Assembly (NCBI RefSeq): GCF_001467895.1
Contig: NZ_LNYO01000004.1
Location: forward strand, 62,001-126,000
Origin: Legionella nautarum
GTDB taxonomy: Bacteria; Pseudomonadota; Gammaproteobacteria; Legionellales; Legionellaceae
Direction of reading: 5' to 3'
DNA: 64,000 nucleotides
The notes under the pieces are model-generated. The model was not told where the DNA came from and did not search any database. It saw only the letters and a list, made by a program, of their open reading frames with translations. Made by a program: the position numbers and the translations under genes. Of this stretch, positions 26,488 through 35,285 are shown piece after piece. Every line of letters starts with the position of its first letter. Within the stretch, counting starts at the first letter, position 1.

Positions 26488-29400
26488 CTAAAAGACAACC
26501 GTAGTTGAGGGAGTATGAGGATCAATTGACACTGCTTTTGCAGGATCAATTGATCCTGCTTTTGGCCTATCTAACTCATTAGCCAAAAAACCAACTGTTG
26601 CAAGGTTTGTACTTGATTTATTCGATCTCCATCCACCTACCACTACAGAAGCAGATCCTTCATGAGTCCTGTCATCCTGAGAGGCATCCTTCTCTTCAAC
26701 TTCAACTTCAACTGCTTGATCTGAAGCCGACAAACTCCTCTCTACCCTGACCCTTGTCTTTTCTTCTTCCCTGTAATCATAATCATTATCAGGCCCATGC
26801 TCCTCATCATTTTTTGCCGAGTGACGCTGTTCCTGTTGTAATTGATGCTCCAGTTTTGGTTTAACAAAACTCACCATCCGATTGCAACTAGGATCGCCTG
26901 TACGAATCATTGGGACATCAGCAACTTGGTCCTCATCCACCGCGTAACCCAAGCCATGTTCTTCAAGCAGGGCTCTCCATTCAGACATAGGACGGAAATC
27001 CCTTCTCTCTGCTATCTCTTCTTGCAAAGAAACGCCTGTGACTGCATTAAACACCGTGTGAGCCATATGAGCCATGCTCATTGAGGTACTGCCATATTGT
27101 ACATCGTGATCAACCAGTAAGAAATGGCCTCCCTCACGCAATACTCGCCTGACTTGAGTTAAAAAGGCGTCTAGCTTATCGTCAGGGAAATGATGCAGAC
27201 CCACATAGCAAGTAATCACATCTGCACTGTTCTCAGGCAAATCCGCGAGTGCGGGAGCGGGATCATTGTAATCTAATTTTTTATAGTCATCGCTAGGTCG
27301 GGGAAACCCTGTTTGAATATAGTCAGTCAAAGAAGGATCATTTTCATGAATCGCCACAATGGGCCCTGTTACCCGATAATGCCCTTTAAATCCGCCAACA
27401 AAACGACCAGGATAACCGATTTCTACTAGACCATTAATTTCAGTTAGATCTTGAGGCAATAGAGCCCTAGCTTGTCTAGCCAAATCAGTTTTAATGGTCG
27501 AAAGTGAACTTAAGATATGACGGAAATCACCGATTGCTGAAGGCATTATTTCTGGCAAACGATTGCATAATTCTTGATAAATCTCAGCATGAGTATCGTT
27601 ATAGCTCATAATGTCTTCAAGCAATGCAAAAAATTTATCCGAGTCGACACGTTGGAGGACATTTCTCAAGAAGCCGGCAAATTTATCCTTGTTTTCTTGA
27701 GAAGCCATAATCACTTTAAAATGATTAGTTTCTTCTGGCTGAGGAGCTAGGTATTTTTGATAAAGTCCACTTGTGAATACCCCTTCTGGGTCAAACTTTT
27801 CCTTGAGCTCTTGCACTTCCTCTCGAGCACCTGGATAAGCGCCATCAAAATCCTCTGGAGAAGAGACGTGTTGATAAGGTAAATAATAGCTTCCACCTCG
27901 CTGTACAGCCATATTCTGTGCCTGTCGCAACCATTTTTTTGCCTTGATAATTTCGTTGGGCTCAAGCGATTGGTTAAAACATAAAACAACGGCAAAGCGA
28001 TCCCCCGCTCTTGCGTAGGATAAGGGTGATAAGTGAGTATCTTCATTATGTTTAACAAAGCGTACAGAAGCATTAAGTAAAGGAACATTATTTTCCATCA
28101 ACAATGCCCCTAAATCTTTTAAAAAGTCTGCAAGCTCCTCTCCTGGCAAAAAGTACTCTTGCAACCACTCCGCCTCTGAAACTGAAGGATTAAACATTGC
28201 ATTAATCGGTGGTTGCATAATTTCATTCGTTGTCATTGCCGGTGAGTCATTGGCTAGCAAGCGATTACGCTCCGTTTCCCAGTAGTATTTGCGTACATAA
28301 GGAACCCGTCGGGCAAGATTAATCATCACCTGATTAAAGCGTGAACCACGATTGCCTTCTTGTTGTAGATTAGGAGTAATACAGATCTCCTCTTCTTCTT
28401 TAATTCGCTCCTTTTGTTTTGAGCGACGACCTGGTTTCTCTTCTTTTTCAATAGCTTTGTCTTTTTGCTTTCCTTGTTGCAAGCGATCTTCGACAGCCTT
28501 TTTTTCAGCTGGCTCATAGGGGCTAGGGTCTCTGACATAAGAAACGGCAACCCCCGTGGCCAGTAAGTTCTTCGGATTTAAAGCTAAGCGCAATAAGTGC
28601 ATAGCCACATTAGGATCATCTTTAACATCATTGAACATATCAACATATTGATCAATAGATACGTCTACACCACGCTCATAAAGTTTCTCGTTTTTAATCA
28701 ACTGCAACTTCACTCGAGTGATAACGCCATAAAGTCCGAATCCACTGGTTAAATGATGGAATATTTCATCACGAGGTCCTACTTGATGTACCTCGCCATG
28801 GGCATCCACATACTCTATTTCCAAAATAGAATCGGCAAGTGTTCCTGTAATATTCCAACCATGAATATCCGTTCCTATCGAGCCGCCTACTGAAAACACA
28901 TTAGAAGCTTGCATGAATTTTAAGGCTAAACCTAACTTGTTAGCCTCATTTTGCAAATCAGCCCAACGCACAGCAGCACTGACTGTCGCTACTCCATCCC
29001 TATCGATGTGAATAGGAGGGGTGTCTGGAAATCGTAATTGACTGAGATCGACTACTACAGCACCTTGACCACCCTCTGGCAGGAATTGCTTACCTTGACT
29101 ACGACCAGCGCCTACAGGCATTAGTTTTTTGCCAGCCTCTGCTGCTTCAGTAATTAGCGCTTGCAACTCTTCCACTGTTTCTGGTTGCTTAAATTCTGCT
29201 TGCTCATCATGATGGTAGCCGCCGCCTGCAGTGACACCCTTCTGCGAAGTTTTTTCTGGAGTAAAATAAAAAGCCACTAGCTGAGGACTAATTAAACCAA
29301 CTCCTATTAATGAGGCTAAAAAGGCATAGAGGTTTTTACTAAAAATAGTCGTGTATTTTTTTTGCTGAGCGAGACGTTGATCTTGTAAATTGTCGGCAAC

Positions 29401-29634
29401 AAAAAAAGTACTAAAAGAAAAACGAATGCCGAGAGCGCCGGACACCAATAAATCAACCAGCGTCAAGGGCATAAATAAAGTTAAAAATATCGCTCTTACT
29501 TTAAAAAACTGCCAAGCCCTACGGAAAAACCCTTTTGAATTCGCCAAATAAGCTCTATCAATCATTGCTGCAGGCCAAGAGTTTAAACGGCCAAGCTCAG
29601 GTAATGAATTAAATATTTTTTTCAATTTCGACAT
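26488..29634 (-). CDS. Membrane-anchored FAD-linked oxidase fused to a methyltransferase-like domain
   Basis: A 1048-residue fusion protein. The N-terminus has two probable membrane segments (about 48-80, IFLTLFMPLTLVDLLVSGAL; about 105-126). A PCMH-type FAD domain follows at about 150-320: LMPVGAGRSQG, then FSVGGSIGTDIHG and YVDAHGEVHQVGP. The substrate domain runs to about 640 and ends GVFTSGLYQKYLAP, like aldonolactone oxidases. From about 770 there is a class I methyltransferase-like domain (SADVITCYVGLHHFPDD and VLREGGHFLLVDHDVQ), but its Gly-rich motif I is hard to see, so it may not bind SAM normally. The last ~110 residues are acidic and disordered, with an 8-residue tandem repeat and a TTVVF end. 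The ATG at 29634 follows GGGAG. The substrate is unknown. It forms an operon with the gene at 29647-30813. Confidence 0.85.
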   Translation of the reverse strand: MSKLKKIFNSLPELGRLNSWPAAMIDRAYLANSKGFFRRAWQFFKVRAIFLTLFMPLTLVDLLVSGALGIRFSFSTFFVADNLQDQRLAQQKKYTTIFSKNLYAFLASLIGVGLISPQLVAFYFTPEKTSQKGVTAGGGYHHDEQAEFKQPETVEELQALITEAAEAGKKLMPVGAGRSQGKQFLPEGGQGAVVVDLSQLRFPDTPPIHIDRDGVATVSAAVRWADLQNEANKLGLALKFMQASNVFSVGGSIGTDIHGWNITGTLADSILEIEYVDAHGEVHQVGPRDEIFHHLTSGFGLYGVITRVKLQLIKNEKLYERGVDVSIDQYVDMFNDVKDDPNVAMHLLRLALNPKNLLATGVAVSYVRDPSPYEPAEKKAVEDRLQQGKQKDKAIEKEEKPGRRSKQKERIKEEEEICITPNLQQEGNRGSRFNQVMINLARRVPYVRKYYWETERNRLLANDSPAMTTNEIMQPPINAMFNPSVSEAEWLQEYFLPGEELADFLKDLGALLMENNVPLLNASVRFVKHNEDTHLSPLSYARAGDRFAVVLCFNQSLEPNEIIKAKKWLRQAQNMAVQRGGSYYLPYQHVSSPEDFDGAYPGAREEVQELKEKFDPEGVFTSGLYQKYLAPQPEETNHFKVIMASQENKDKFAGFLRNVLQRVDSDKFFALLEDIMSYNDTHAEIYQELCNRLPEIMPSAIGDFRHILSSLSTIKTDLARQARALLPQDLTEINGLVEIGYPGRFVGGFKGHYRVTGPIVAIHENDPSLTDYIQTGFPRPSDDYKKLDYNDPAPALADLPENSADVITCYVGLHHFPDDKLDAFLTQVRRVLREGGHFLLVDHDVQYGSTSMSMAHMAHTVFNAVTGVSLQEEIAERRDFRPMSEWRALLEEHGLGYAVDEDQVADVPMIRTGDPSCNRMVSFVKPKLEHQLQQEQRHSAKNDEEHGPDNDYDYREEEKTRVRVERSLSASDQAVEVEVEEKDASQDDRTHEGSASVVVGGWRSNKSSTNLATVGFLANELDRPKAGSIDPAKAVSIDPHTPSTTVVF
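26518..26565. repeat. Two 24-base tandem repeats inside the fusion gene
   Basis: Units 26518-26541 and 26542-26565 start with AGGATCAATTGA and end with CTGCTTTTG. They encode the near-identical peptides KAGSIDPA and KAVSIDPH close to the C-terminus of the FAD oxidase-methyltransferase protein. The length is a multiple of three, so the frame is kept. Confidence 0.85.
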
Positions 29635-29646
29635 CAAACTACTCCC

Positions 29647-30813
29647 TTAAAAATTATGAATGAATTTGACTTCTACTTCTTCCTCGTCAAATCCGTATAA
29701 AGTATCTTCTAACTCTTTGACAGGGACATCGAATAAACAAACTCGGCGTGTTTTATCATGAATCCTGTCGCCATAGGTGTATAGTGGGGTAGCGTGTGTA
29801 ATGTTGGCCTTAGCGTTGAGGCTTGCAACCTTATCTTCTAATTGCTCCTCAGGCGCTGTGACCACACATTTCACTTGCACATGATCCTGTCCGGCAATTT
29901 TTTTCACATGAATATCCTGTTCCGCTAAAGAACGGACGACGGGTTGGAAAAGAGCATAGCGCGGCCCTCTTAAACGACCATAAACCACAAACTTTTGCTC
30001 CATAGAGTCCTTATCTATTCTCATTCTGGTATATACATCGTCACCGACCTCATTACCAACCACTGAAACTTCTAAATCACCGCTAACCGTGCTTTGCAAT
30101 TTATGATTGGCAGCGGCTAAGTACTGCCTAAATTGTTCTTGGGCCTCTTCCCTATTATCCACATCCTCTGCACGATATTTAACGAGGATATCGGTTGTTG
30201 CTTCAACTGTATTTCCTTCTTGATGAAACCAATAACTCAAAGGTTTTGAAATCCAGCGTCTTGCCCAGAGCTCAATCGAAAGGGATTTCCAAGTAAACCA
30301 ATCAACCCAGGTTTTGTTTTCACAAGAATTATAAGCTTCTGCTAAGGCTGCACGATTTTCTTTATAATGATGATCATAAAAAGGAATTGTTTGTAAATCC
30401 GCTGCATAGCGTTCAAAATAATCAGCAACTTTTTGTTGCATTGTCGAGTTATTATCCTTCTTCAAAAAAGGGTAAAGCATGAGGGAAATTACACCCTTCG
30501 GAATCATTTCCAGCGTAGTAAACATAGCAATGAAGACATCCATTACCATGTATTCAGAGGTCCATATTTCCCAAGCACTATTGTATTTTCTTGCCGCTGA
30601 ATAAGAGTTATAAAACACACGCCATAAATCAGCGACTTGGCGGAAATAAGGGAATTGAAATATAGAGTTACCTTCACGTAAAAACGTAGCAAGTTCTTCG
30701 GCCATTTCAACGTTACGCCATTCAGGACCAGTCATATAACTCTGATATTGGTAACGTGAATAGCTTGACTTTGTCTTAATCTTTTCGTCCAATATATTTA
30801 CATACTTTCCCAT
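29647..30813 (-). CDS. Unrecognised partner gene of the FAD oxidase fusion
   Basis: No family recognised. The 388-residue protein has no signal peptide. An aromatic-rich N-terminal half contains a possible membrane-associated stretch at about 90-125 (MVMDVFIAMFTTLEMIPKG, then VISLMLYPFLKK). A second aromatic-rich part follows (WVDWFTWKSLSIELWARRWI), and the last ~130 residues look like a soluble alpha/beta domain (VVYGRLRGPRYALFQPVVRS, then KTRRVCLFDVPVKELED). AAGGAG six bases before the ATG gives a strong start. The FAD oxidase-methyltransferase gene begins 12 bases after the stop, so the two are cotranscribed and this protein probably works with that enzyme, perhaps by holding it at the membrane or in a shared pathway. 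Confidence 0.82.
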   Translation of the reverse strand: MGKYVNILDEKIKTKSSYSRYQYQSYMTGPEWRNVEMAEELATFLREGNSIFQFPYFRQVADLWRVFYNSYSAARKYNSAWEIWTSEYMVMDVFIAMFTTLEMIPKGVISLMLYPFLKKDNNSTMQQKVADYFERYAADLQTIPFYDHHYKENRAALAEAYNSCENKTWVDWFTWKSLSIELWARRWISKPLSYWFHQEGNTVEATTDILVKYRAEDVDNREEAQEQFRQYLAAANHKLQSTVSGDLEVSVVGNEVGDDVYTRMRIDKDSMEQKFVVYGRLRGPRYALFQPVVRSLAEQDIHVKKIAGQDHVQVKCVVTAPEEQLEDKVASLNAKANITHATPLYTYGDRIHDKTRRVCLFDVPVKELEDTLYGFDEEEVEVKFIHNF

Positions 30814-31094
30814 ATCTTCTCCTTTGAATTAATCGCTGAAAATTATCTTGGACAAACCTTAAAATAGTATTAAGCGAGAGAATAATTTTTAAAAAAATAC
30901 ATTTGAATGGGAAAAATATTATCAGTTAGCCTAATTAACGATCAATTATTGTCTCGCGCTTTTAAAACTCTTCTTTGCAAAAAAGTAATTTGCTATTTCT
31001 TCAAGTAAAAAAAACAGCTCGTTTATGAACAAACAATAAACAATTTAAGCCTTAGCCATTGTAGAAAATTACAGCACATGCTAAATTGCAGGGC

Positions 31095-31364
31095 ATGATA
31101 GAGACTAAAATTAAAATTATCAATAAATTGGGTTTGCACGCTCGAGCTTCTGCGAAATTCGTATCGACCACATCACGATTTTCCAGTCATATTGAGGTCA
31201 CCAAGGATTCTCAAACTGTAAATGGCAAAAGCATCATGGGCGTTATGATGCTCGCTGCCAATAAAGGCAGCGAATTGACTTTGTCTATTGAAGGACCTGA
31301 TGAGACCGAAATGGAAAAAGCGGTTGTTTCATTGATCAACGACTGTTTTGGTGAACCTGAGTAA
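31095..31364 (+). CDS. ptsH: HPr-family phosphocarrier protein
   Basis: A small PTS phosphocarrier of 89 residues. His15, the phosphorylation site, is in LGLHARASAKF and Ser46 in NGKSIMGVMMLAA. No sugar-specific PTS genes are in the window; with ptsN at 25923 it probably serves the regulatory nitrogen PTS, where it would be called Npr. I start at the ATG at 31095; a TTG three codons earlier is less likely. The gene converges on pssA with an 11-base gap. Confidence 0.9.
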   Translation: MIETKIKIINKLGLHARASAKFVSTTSRFSSHIEVTKDSQTVNGKSIMGVMMLAANKGSELTLSIEGPDETEMEKAVVSLINDCFGEPE

Positions 31365-31375
31365 GCCCGACCTGA

Positions 31376-32128
31376 TTAATGCTCTTTTTCCTCTGAAAGC
31401 TGCTTACGTTGTTTGCGCCTGCGCTGCAAAACAATTAAGGTTTGCAATGGGCCTGATAAGGCATAAACCAGCGAGCTCATAAATAAGACTAAGGAAGGAT
31501 AGACCGCAATGGCGACAAACAAAATGATCATCAGCAAAAGATAGAGAAACGGGACCTTTCCTTTAAAATCAACTTCTTTAAAACTGTGATAACGTATATT
31601 ACTTACCATAAGCACCGCAGCAATGACGGCAATGATGGCGGTTATTACCGCAATGGAAAAATGCTCAAGTTGATTTTGATAACAAAACCAGCTAAATGAA
31701 GAAAGAATGGCTGCTGCCGGCGGACAAGAAAGTCCCTGGAAATAGCGCTTATCAGCAACTGCAAGCTGTGTATTAAAACGCGCTAAGCGCAAAGCCACTG
31801 CGGCAGTGAACATAAACGCGACCAACCAACCAATTTTACCCAGTTTATGAAGGTTCCAACTGTATATTAATAAAGCAGGTGCCACACCAAAAGTCACCAT
31901 ATCAGACAGGCTGTCGTATTCTCCACCAAATGCCGTTTGAGTATTGGTTAGGCGCGCGATGCGTCCATCCAAACCATCAGCAATCATACCAATGAAAATG
32001 GCAACTGCAGCTACCTCGTATTGCGCCTTTAATGAAGCAACAATAGAGTAAAACGCAGCGAATAAACTGGCTGTAGTAAACAGGTTTGGTAATAAGTAAA
32101 TCCCAGAATGACTCTCTTTTTGATTCAC
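31376..32128 (-). CDS. pssA: CDP-diacylglycerol-serine O-phosphatidyltransferase
   Basis: Makes phosphatidylserine, the precursor of phosphatidylethanolamine, at the inner membrane. The CDP-alcohol phosphotransferase motif is complete: DGLDGRIARLTNT followed by FGGEYDSLSDMVTFG (DGx2ARx8Gx3Dx3D). Seven to eight hydrophobic segments span the 250 residues, and the tail is basic (VLQRRRKQRKQL). It is the membrane-spanning type found in many bacteria and not the E. coli peripheral type. The start codon is a GTG. It is divergent from the DUF3579 gene. Confidence 0.9.
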   Translation of the reverse strand: MNQKESHSGIYLLPNLFTTASLFAAFYSIVASLKAQYEVAAVAIFIGMIADGLDGRIARLTNTQTAFGGEYDSLSDMVTFGVAPALLIYSWNLHKLGKIGWLVAFMFTAAVALRLARFNTQLAVADKRYFQGLSCPPAAAILSSFSWFCYQNQLEHFSIAVITAIIAVIAAVLMVSNIRYHSFKEVDFKGKVPFLYLLLMIILFVAIAVYPSLVLFMSSLVYALSGPLQTLIVLQRRRKQRKQLSEEKEH

Positions 32129-32214
32129 AGCTTAGGCCCACCCAAAATTAAATCAGCTACATGCTAACATAATGGCTAATTAGCCGCCATTGTTTCGTTG
32201 TTTCTGTAAGATGG

Positions 32215-32223
32215 TGCTATAAT
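32215..32223 (+). promoter_or_regulatory. Extended -10 promoter element of the DUF3579 gene
   Basis: TGCTATAAT is a perfect extended -10 (TGn plus TATAAT), 30 bases before the start codon. The -35 position reads TCGTTG with a 17-base spacer, which is weak, as often in extended -10 promoters. Confidence 0.55.
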
Positions 32224-32252
32224 AGGCATACTGATTTTTAAATGCGTCGATC

Positions 32253-32534
32253 ATGGCTAATTCTGAAGATAAAAAAATAATTATCGAGGGCATAACTCCC
32301 CAGGGTAAACCTTTTCGTCCTAGCGACTGGGCAGAACGCATGAGCGGCTCTATGGCAAGTTTTAAAAATAGGCGAGTTCATTACTCACCACTTTTGCAGC
32401 CGAGTGTTAATACTGAAGGTTATAAATGCGTTTTACTCGATCCTAAACTGAAAGAATCAAGCCCCCAGGTCTACAAAGCAATTATCGATTTCGCTAAGGC
32501 GAATAATCTTAAGATTTGTGGAGAGGAAGAATAA
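32253..32534 (+). CDS. DUF3579 family protein
   Basis: A 93-residue soluble protein containing IIIEGITPQGKPFRPSDWAE, SFKNRRVHYSPLLQP and GYKCVLLDPKL, a pattern I associate with DUF3579, a small family of Beta- and Gammaproteobacteria with no known function. The IxxEGITxxGxxFRPSDWAxR core suggests a compact domain. It is monocistronic with an extended -10 promoter. A dispersed repeat begins 14 bases after its stop. Confidence 0.8.
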   Translation: MANSEDKKIIIEGITPQGKPFRPSDWAERMSGSMASFKNRRVHYSPLLQPSVNTEGYKCVLLDPKLKESSPQVYKAIIDFAKANNLKICGEEE

Positions 32535-32547
32535 ATTAGGGCCATTT

Positions 32548-32589
32548 GCGACACTTTGAGACAGCGCTGCGCGCTTCCTCAGTGCGAAC
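32548..32589. repeat. Dispersed palindromic repeat, copy 2
   Basis: Matches 16483-16527 over nearly its whole length, from CGACACTTTGAG to CTTCCTCAGTGCGAAC. About 40 bases later GGATACCTCAAAGCCCGAAC resembles, in inverse orientation, the sequence near 16338-16360. It lies between converging DUF3579 and IcmC-like genes. Confidence 0.7.
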
Positions 32590-32660
32590 AAATTGACCAA
32601 CTAAACAGTTTATTTAATGTTGTGTGGATACCTCAAAGCCCGAACGGAGTTATATTCCCC

Positions 32661-33203
32661 CTAATATCCTTGGCTATTTTTTATCGTCATCGTCAATGAT
32701 TCCAAATGCTCCATAACTGTACTTAGAAACGCAGCCGTACCCTGAAAATTCACCGCTAAAATACCAGCAAAAAGAAAAGCCAACCCTTTCGGGCCATGCT
32801 GTACACCTGGACTACTGGCACCAACCAATAACACACAGCCGCGAATAAACCAGATAACTCCCGCAGTTTGAATGATTAATCCCATGGAGCTGTAAATATT
32901 ATAAGGATTATAATTCGTATAAGATAAGACATTACCCACACCAAAAGTCGTATTCTCTAAAAACTTAACCCCTGATGGTAGAAAAACTAATGCAGCCCCT
33001 CCTAATAAAAAAGCAAGAGGCCCAAACATTTTTTCTTGGGAACCCCTCCCTGCAGACTCCCCTATTTTCTTAAATTTTGCTATTGCTACCATAAAAAAAG
33101 CAATGCCGATAAGATAGGCTAGACCTGTAATAAGATGTTGCACGGGAAATAATGATCGGCTCAAATTGCCGAGCATTGCCACCAGATCAATGCTATTATT
33201 CAT
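32661..33203 (-). CDS. IcmC/DotE-like small inner-membrane protein
   Basis: A 180-residue protein with about four hydrophobic segments: LITGLAYLIGIAFFMVAIA, GPLAFLLGGAALVFLPSGV, SMGLIIQTAGVIWFIRGCVL and GLAFLFAGILAVNF. The first segment is followed by KFKKIGESAGRG and the second by LPSGV, a layout I recognise from the IcmC/DotE/DotV/IcmD group of the Dot/Icm type IVB secretion system. No other dot or icm genes are in the window, so it is an orphan paralogue. It could be a spare subunit or have another membrane role. Family assignment is from remembered pattern only. Confidence 0.6.
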   Translation of the reverse strand: MNNSIDLVAMLGNLSRSLFPVQHLITGLAYLIGIAFFMVAIAKFKKIGESAGRGSQEKMFGPLAFLLGGAALVFLPSGVKFLENTTFGVGNVLSYTNYNPYNIYSSMGLIIQTAGVIWFIRGCVLLVGASSPGVQHGPKGLAFLFAGILAVNFQGTAAFLSTVMEHLESLTMTIKNSQGY

Positions 33204-33296
33204 AGTCTAATTATATACTCAATTGTTACGCTGCTCTTGCAATGCAGAATTTTTCCCCTATATTAGTAGGTTTTCTTAAATACGTTGTAATCAATT

Positions 33297-34037
33297 ATGC
33301 AAGTCCGTACCTTTCCTATAATTCTAGAAGAAGCTTATATGCTTTCTTCTTATGTTAAACATTTCGTTTTTAAAGCGGAACAATCTCCCGCTTTTAGCTA
33401 TGCTCCCGGTCAATTTATTACTATTCACTTTGAGCGCGAGGGTAAGGTTTTAAAACGTAGCTACAGTATCGCTAATGTGCCAGCACAAAACAATCGTATT
33501 GAATTCGCAGCAGGTTATGTCGACGGAGGACCGGGTACTGAATTATTATTTAACCTAAAACCCGGAGATCGAATTAATATTAATGGTCCTTTTGGTCGTT
33601 TAATTCTCAAAGAAGAGATGCCCAAACGGTATATCTTAGTAGCAACGAGTACTGGCATAACCCCTTATCGAGCAATGATAGAAGAATTAAAGCGCCGTTT
33701 ACAGGCCAACCCTGAATTACGGGTAGTCATATTACAAGGTGTTCAAAAACGCAGCGATATCCTTTATGCCGATGAATTTATTCGCTTAGCCACTGAATAC
33801 CCACAAGTTAGTTTTCGTGCTCATTTGAGTCGTACCAACGAGGATTTAAAGCCGCATGAATACTCTGGATATGTCCAAAGTGCTTTTCCTGGGCTGACTC
33901 TTAACCCAGAAGAAGACATGATTTATTTATGTGGGAATCCAGGTATGATTGACGAAGCGTTTAATTACTTAAAAGAACAGGGTTTTGGCATGCAACAAAT
34001 TATCCGTGAGAAATATATTTCAGGACCCACGAAATAA
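33297..34037 (+). CDS. FAD/NAD(P)-binding flavin or ferredoxin reductase
   Basis: A 246-residue member of the ferredoxin-NADP reductase superfamily. The FAD-binding motif is LKRSYSIANVP, followed by GPFGRLIL; the nucleotide-binding domain begins YILVATSTGITPYRAMI and ends with MIYLCGNPGMIDE. There is no iron-sulphur or globin domain, so it needs an outside partner such as a flavin, ferredoxin or oxygenase. The neighbouring aldolase gene gives no hint of the partner. It is cytoplasmic and probably transcribed with or just before the aldolase gene, 69 bases downstream. Confidence 0.85.
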   Translation: MQVRTFPIILEEAYMLSSYVKHFVFKAEQSPAFSYAPGQFITIHFEREGKVLKRSYSIANVPAQNNRIEFAAGYVDGGPGTELLFNLKPGDRININGPFGRLILKEEMPKRYILVATSTGITPYRAMIEELKRRLQANPELRVVILQGVQKRSDILYADEFIRLATEYPQVSFRAHLSRTNEDLKPHEYSGYVQSAFPGLTLNPEEDMIYLCGNPGMIDEAFNYLKEQGFGMQQIIREKYISGPTK

Positions 34038-34106
34038 TTGCGCCGCTATCTAAACAGCAAATATACTAAACCGTTTATTATGTAAGTCACTAGGAGAATT
34101 AATATT

Positions 34107-35117
34107 ATGCATTACGATGAATTATCAGCCACCATGGAGCTTTTATTGCAAGATGGCAAAGGCATTTTAGCTGCTGATGAAAGTGCAGGCACCATCGGTA
34201 AACGATTTGACTCTATCGGCATTGAAAATACCGAAGAAAATCGCCGTGACTATCGCGTTTTACTCGCAACCACTCCTGATCTAGAACAATACATCAATGG
34301 TGTTATTTTATTTGAAGAAACCTTTGATCATAAAGATGAGCATGGAACCCCTGTTGCTGAGCTTTTTGCTAAAAAAGGGATCGTTCCTGGTATCAAAGTC
34401 GATAAAGGATTGGTTAATTTAGCGAATACTCATGAAGAAAAAGTTACCCAAGGTTTGGATGGTTTAGCCGAGCGTTTACAACATTTCAAAAAACTCGGCG
34501 CAAAATTCGCAAAATGGAGAAATGTTTACTCTATTTCTGAATGCACTCCCAGTTTAACTGCTATCAAAGCAGGCGCTGAAATGCTTGCTCGCTACGCTGC
34601 AACCTGCCAAGCAGAAGGCATTATTCCAATCGTTGAGCCCGAAGTACTTATGGATGGCGACCACTCAATTGAACATTGTGCTGAAGCTTGCGAAATGGTT
34701 CTACATGAGCTTTTCAACGCTCTCTTTATTCATCAAGTTGAACTAGAACACATCATTCTTAAGCCAAGCATGGTAACTAGCGGCAAAAATGCAACCCCCT
34801 TTAGTCCGCCCGAAGACGTTGCTGATTACACTATTAGTGTATTTCGTAACAATGTACCTGCAGCGGTGCCGACAATTAATTTCCTTTCTGGCGGCCAAAC
34901 TCCAGAACAAGCGACAGCTAACCTCAATGCAATCAATAGCGCTGACTATCAACCATGGAACTTAAGTTTCTCTTATGGACGTGCTCTACAAGAGGATTGC
35001 TTAAAAGCTTGGGGAGGTAAAGCAGAAAATATTAAAGCCGCACAAGATGCTCTGTTAAAGCGCGCTCGTTTAAATAGTACTGCTTGTTTTGGTGAGTATA
35101 AGAGTAATATGGAGTAA
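34107..35117 (+). CDS. Fructose-bisphosphate aldolase, class I
   Basis: Cleaves fructose 1,6-bisphosphate to triose phosphates through a Schiff base, without metal. The N-terminal GKGILAADESAGTIGKRF and the active-site LEHIILKPSMVTSG with the Schiff-base Lys are typical of the eukaryote-like class I enzyme; VPTINFLSGGQTPEQA and LSFSYGRALQ complete the phosphate site. The length of 336 residues is slightly shorter than the animal enzyme. AGGAG before the ATG supports the start. With gpmI at 9531 it contributes to glycolysis and gluconeogenesis. Confidence 0.95.
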   Translation: MHYDELSATMELLLQDGKGILAADESAGTIGKRFDSIGIENTEENRRDYRVLLATTPDLEQYINGVILFEETFDHKDEHGTPVAELFAKKGIVPGIKVDKGLVNLANTHEEKVTQGLDGLAERLQHFKKLGAKFAKWRNVYSISECTPSLTAIKAGAEMLARYAATCQAEGIIPIVEPEVLMDGDHSIEHCAEACEMVLHELFNALFIHQVELEHIILKPSMVTSGKNATPFSPPEDVADYTISVFRNNVPAAVPTINFLSGGQTPEQATANLNAINSADYQPWNLSFSYGRALQEDCLKAWGGKAENIKAAQDALLKRARLNSTACFGEYKSNME

Positions 35118-35184
35118 AATTTTAAGCCTTGTTCGCATAGCTTAAAACTTGTTTCCATAGCTGTCAGACTGATTTTATCTGACT

Positions 35185-35281
35185 CCGTTCGGGTTGAGAA
35201 GGCGCTTGTGCCGTCTCGAAGTCCCTCATCAGGACTAGCAAAGGCTTCGAGACGGCGCAAGCGCCTCCTCAGCCTGAACGG
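35185..35281. repeat. Large GC-rich inverted repeat (about 37-base arms)
   Basis: The left arm (35185-35221) runs CCGTTCGGGTTGAG, GGCGCTTG, CCGTCTCGAAG; the right arm (35245-35281) mirrors it with only a few mismatches (CTTCGAGACGG, CAAGCGCC, CAGCCTGAACGG). The loop contains a further AGTCC/GGACT pairing. It lies 67 bases after the aldolase stop and could fold in RNA, ending or stabilising that transcript. Parts of it (CAGCCTGA, CTCGAAGG) also occur near 16425-16480. Confidence 0.9.
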
Positions 35282-35285
35282 TATA

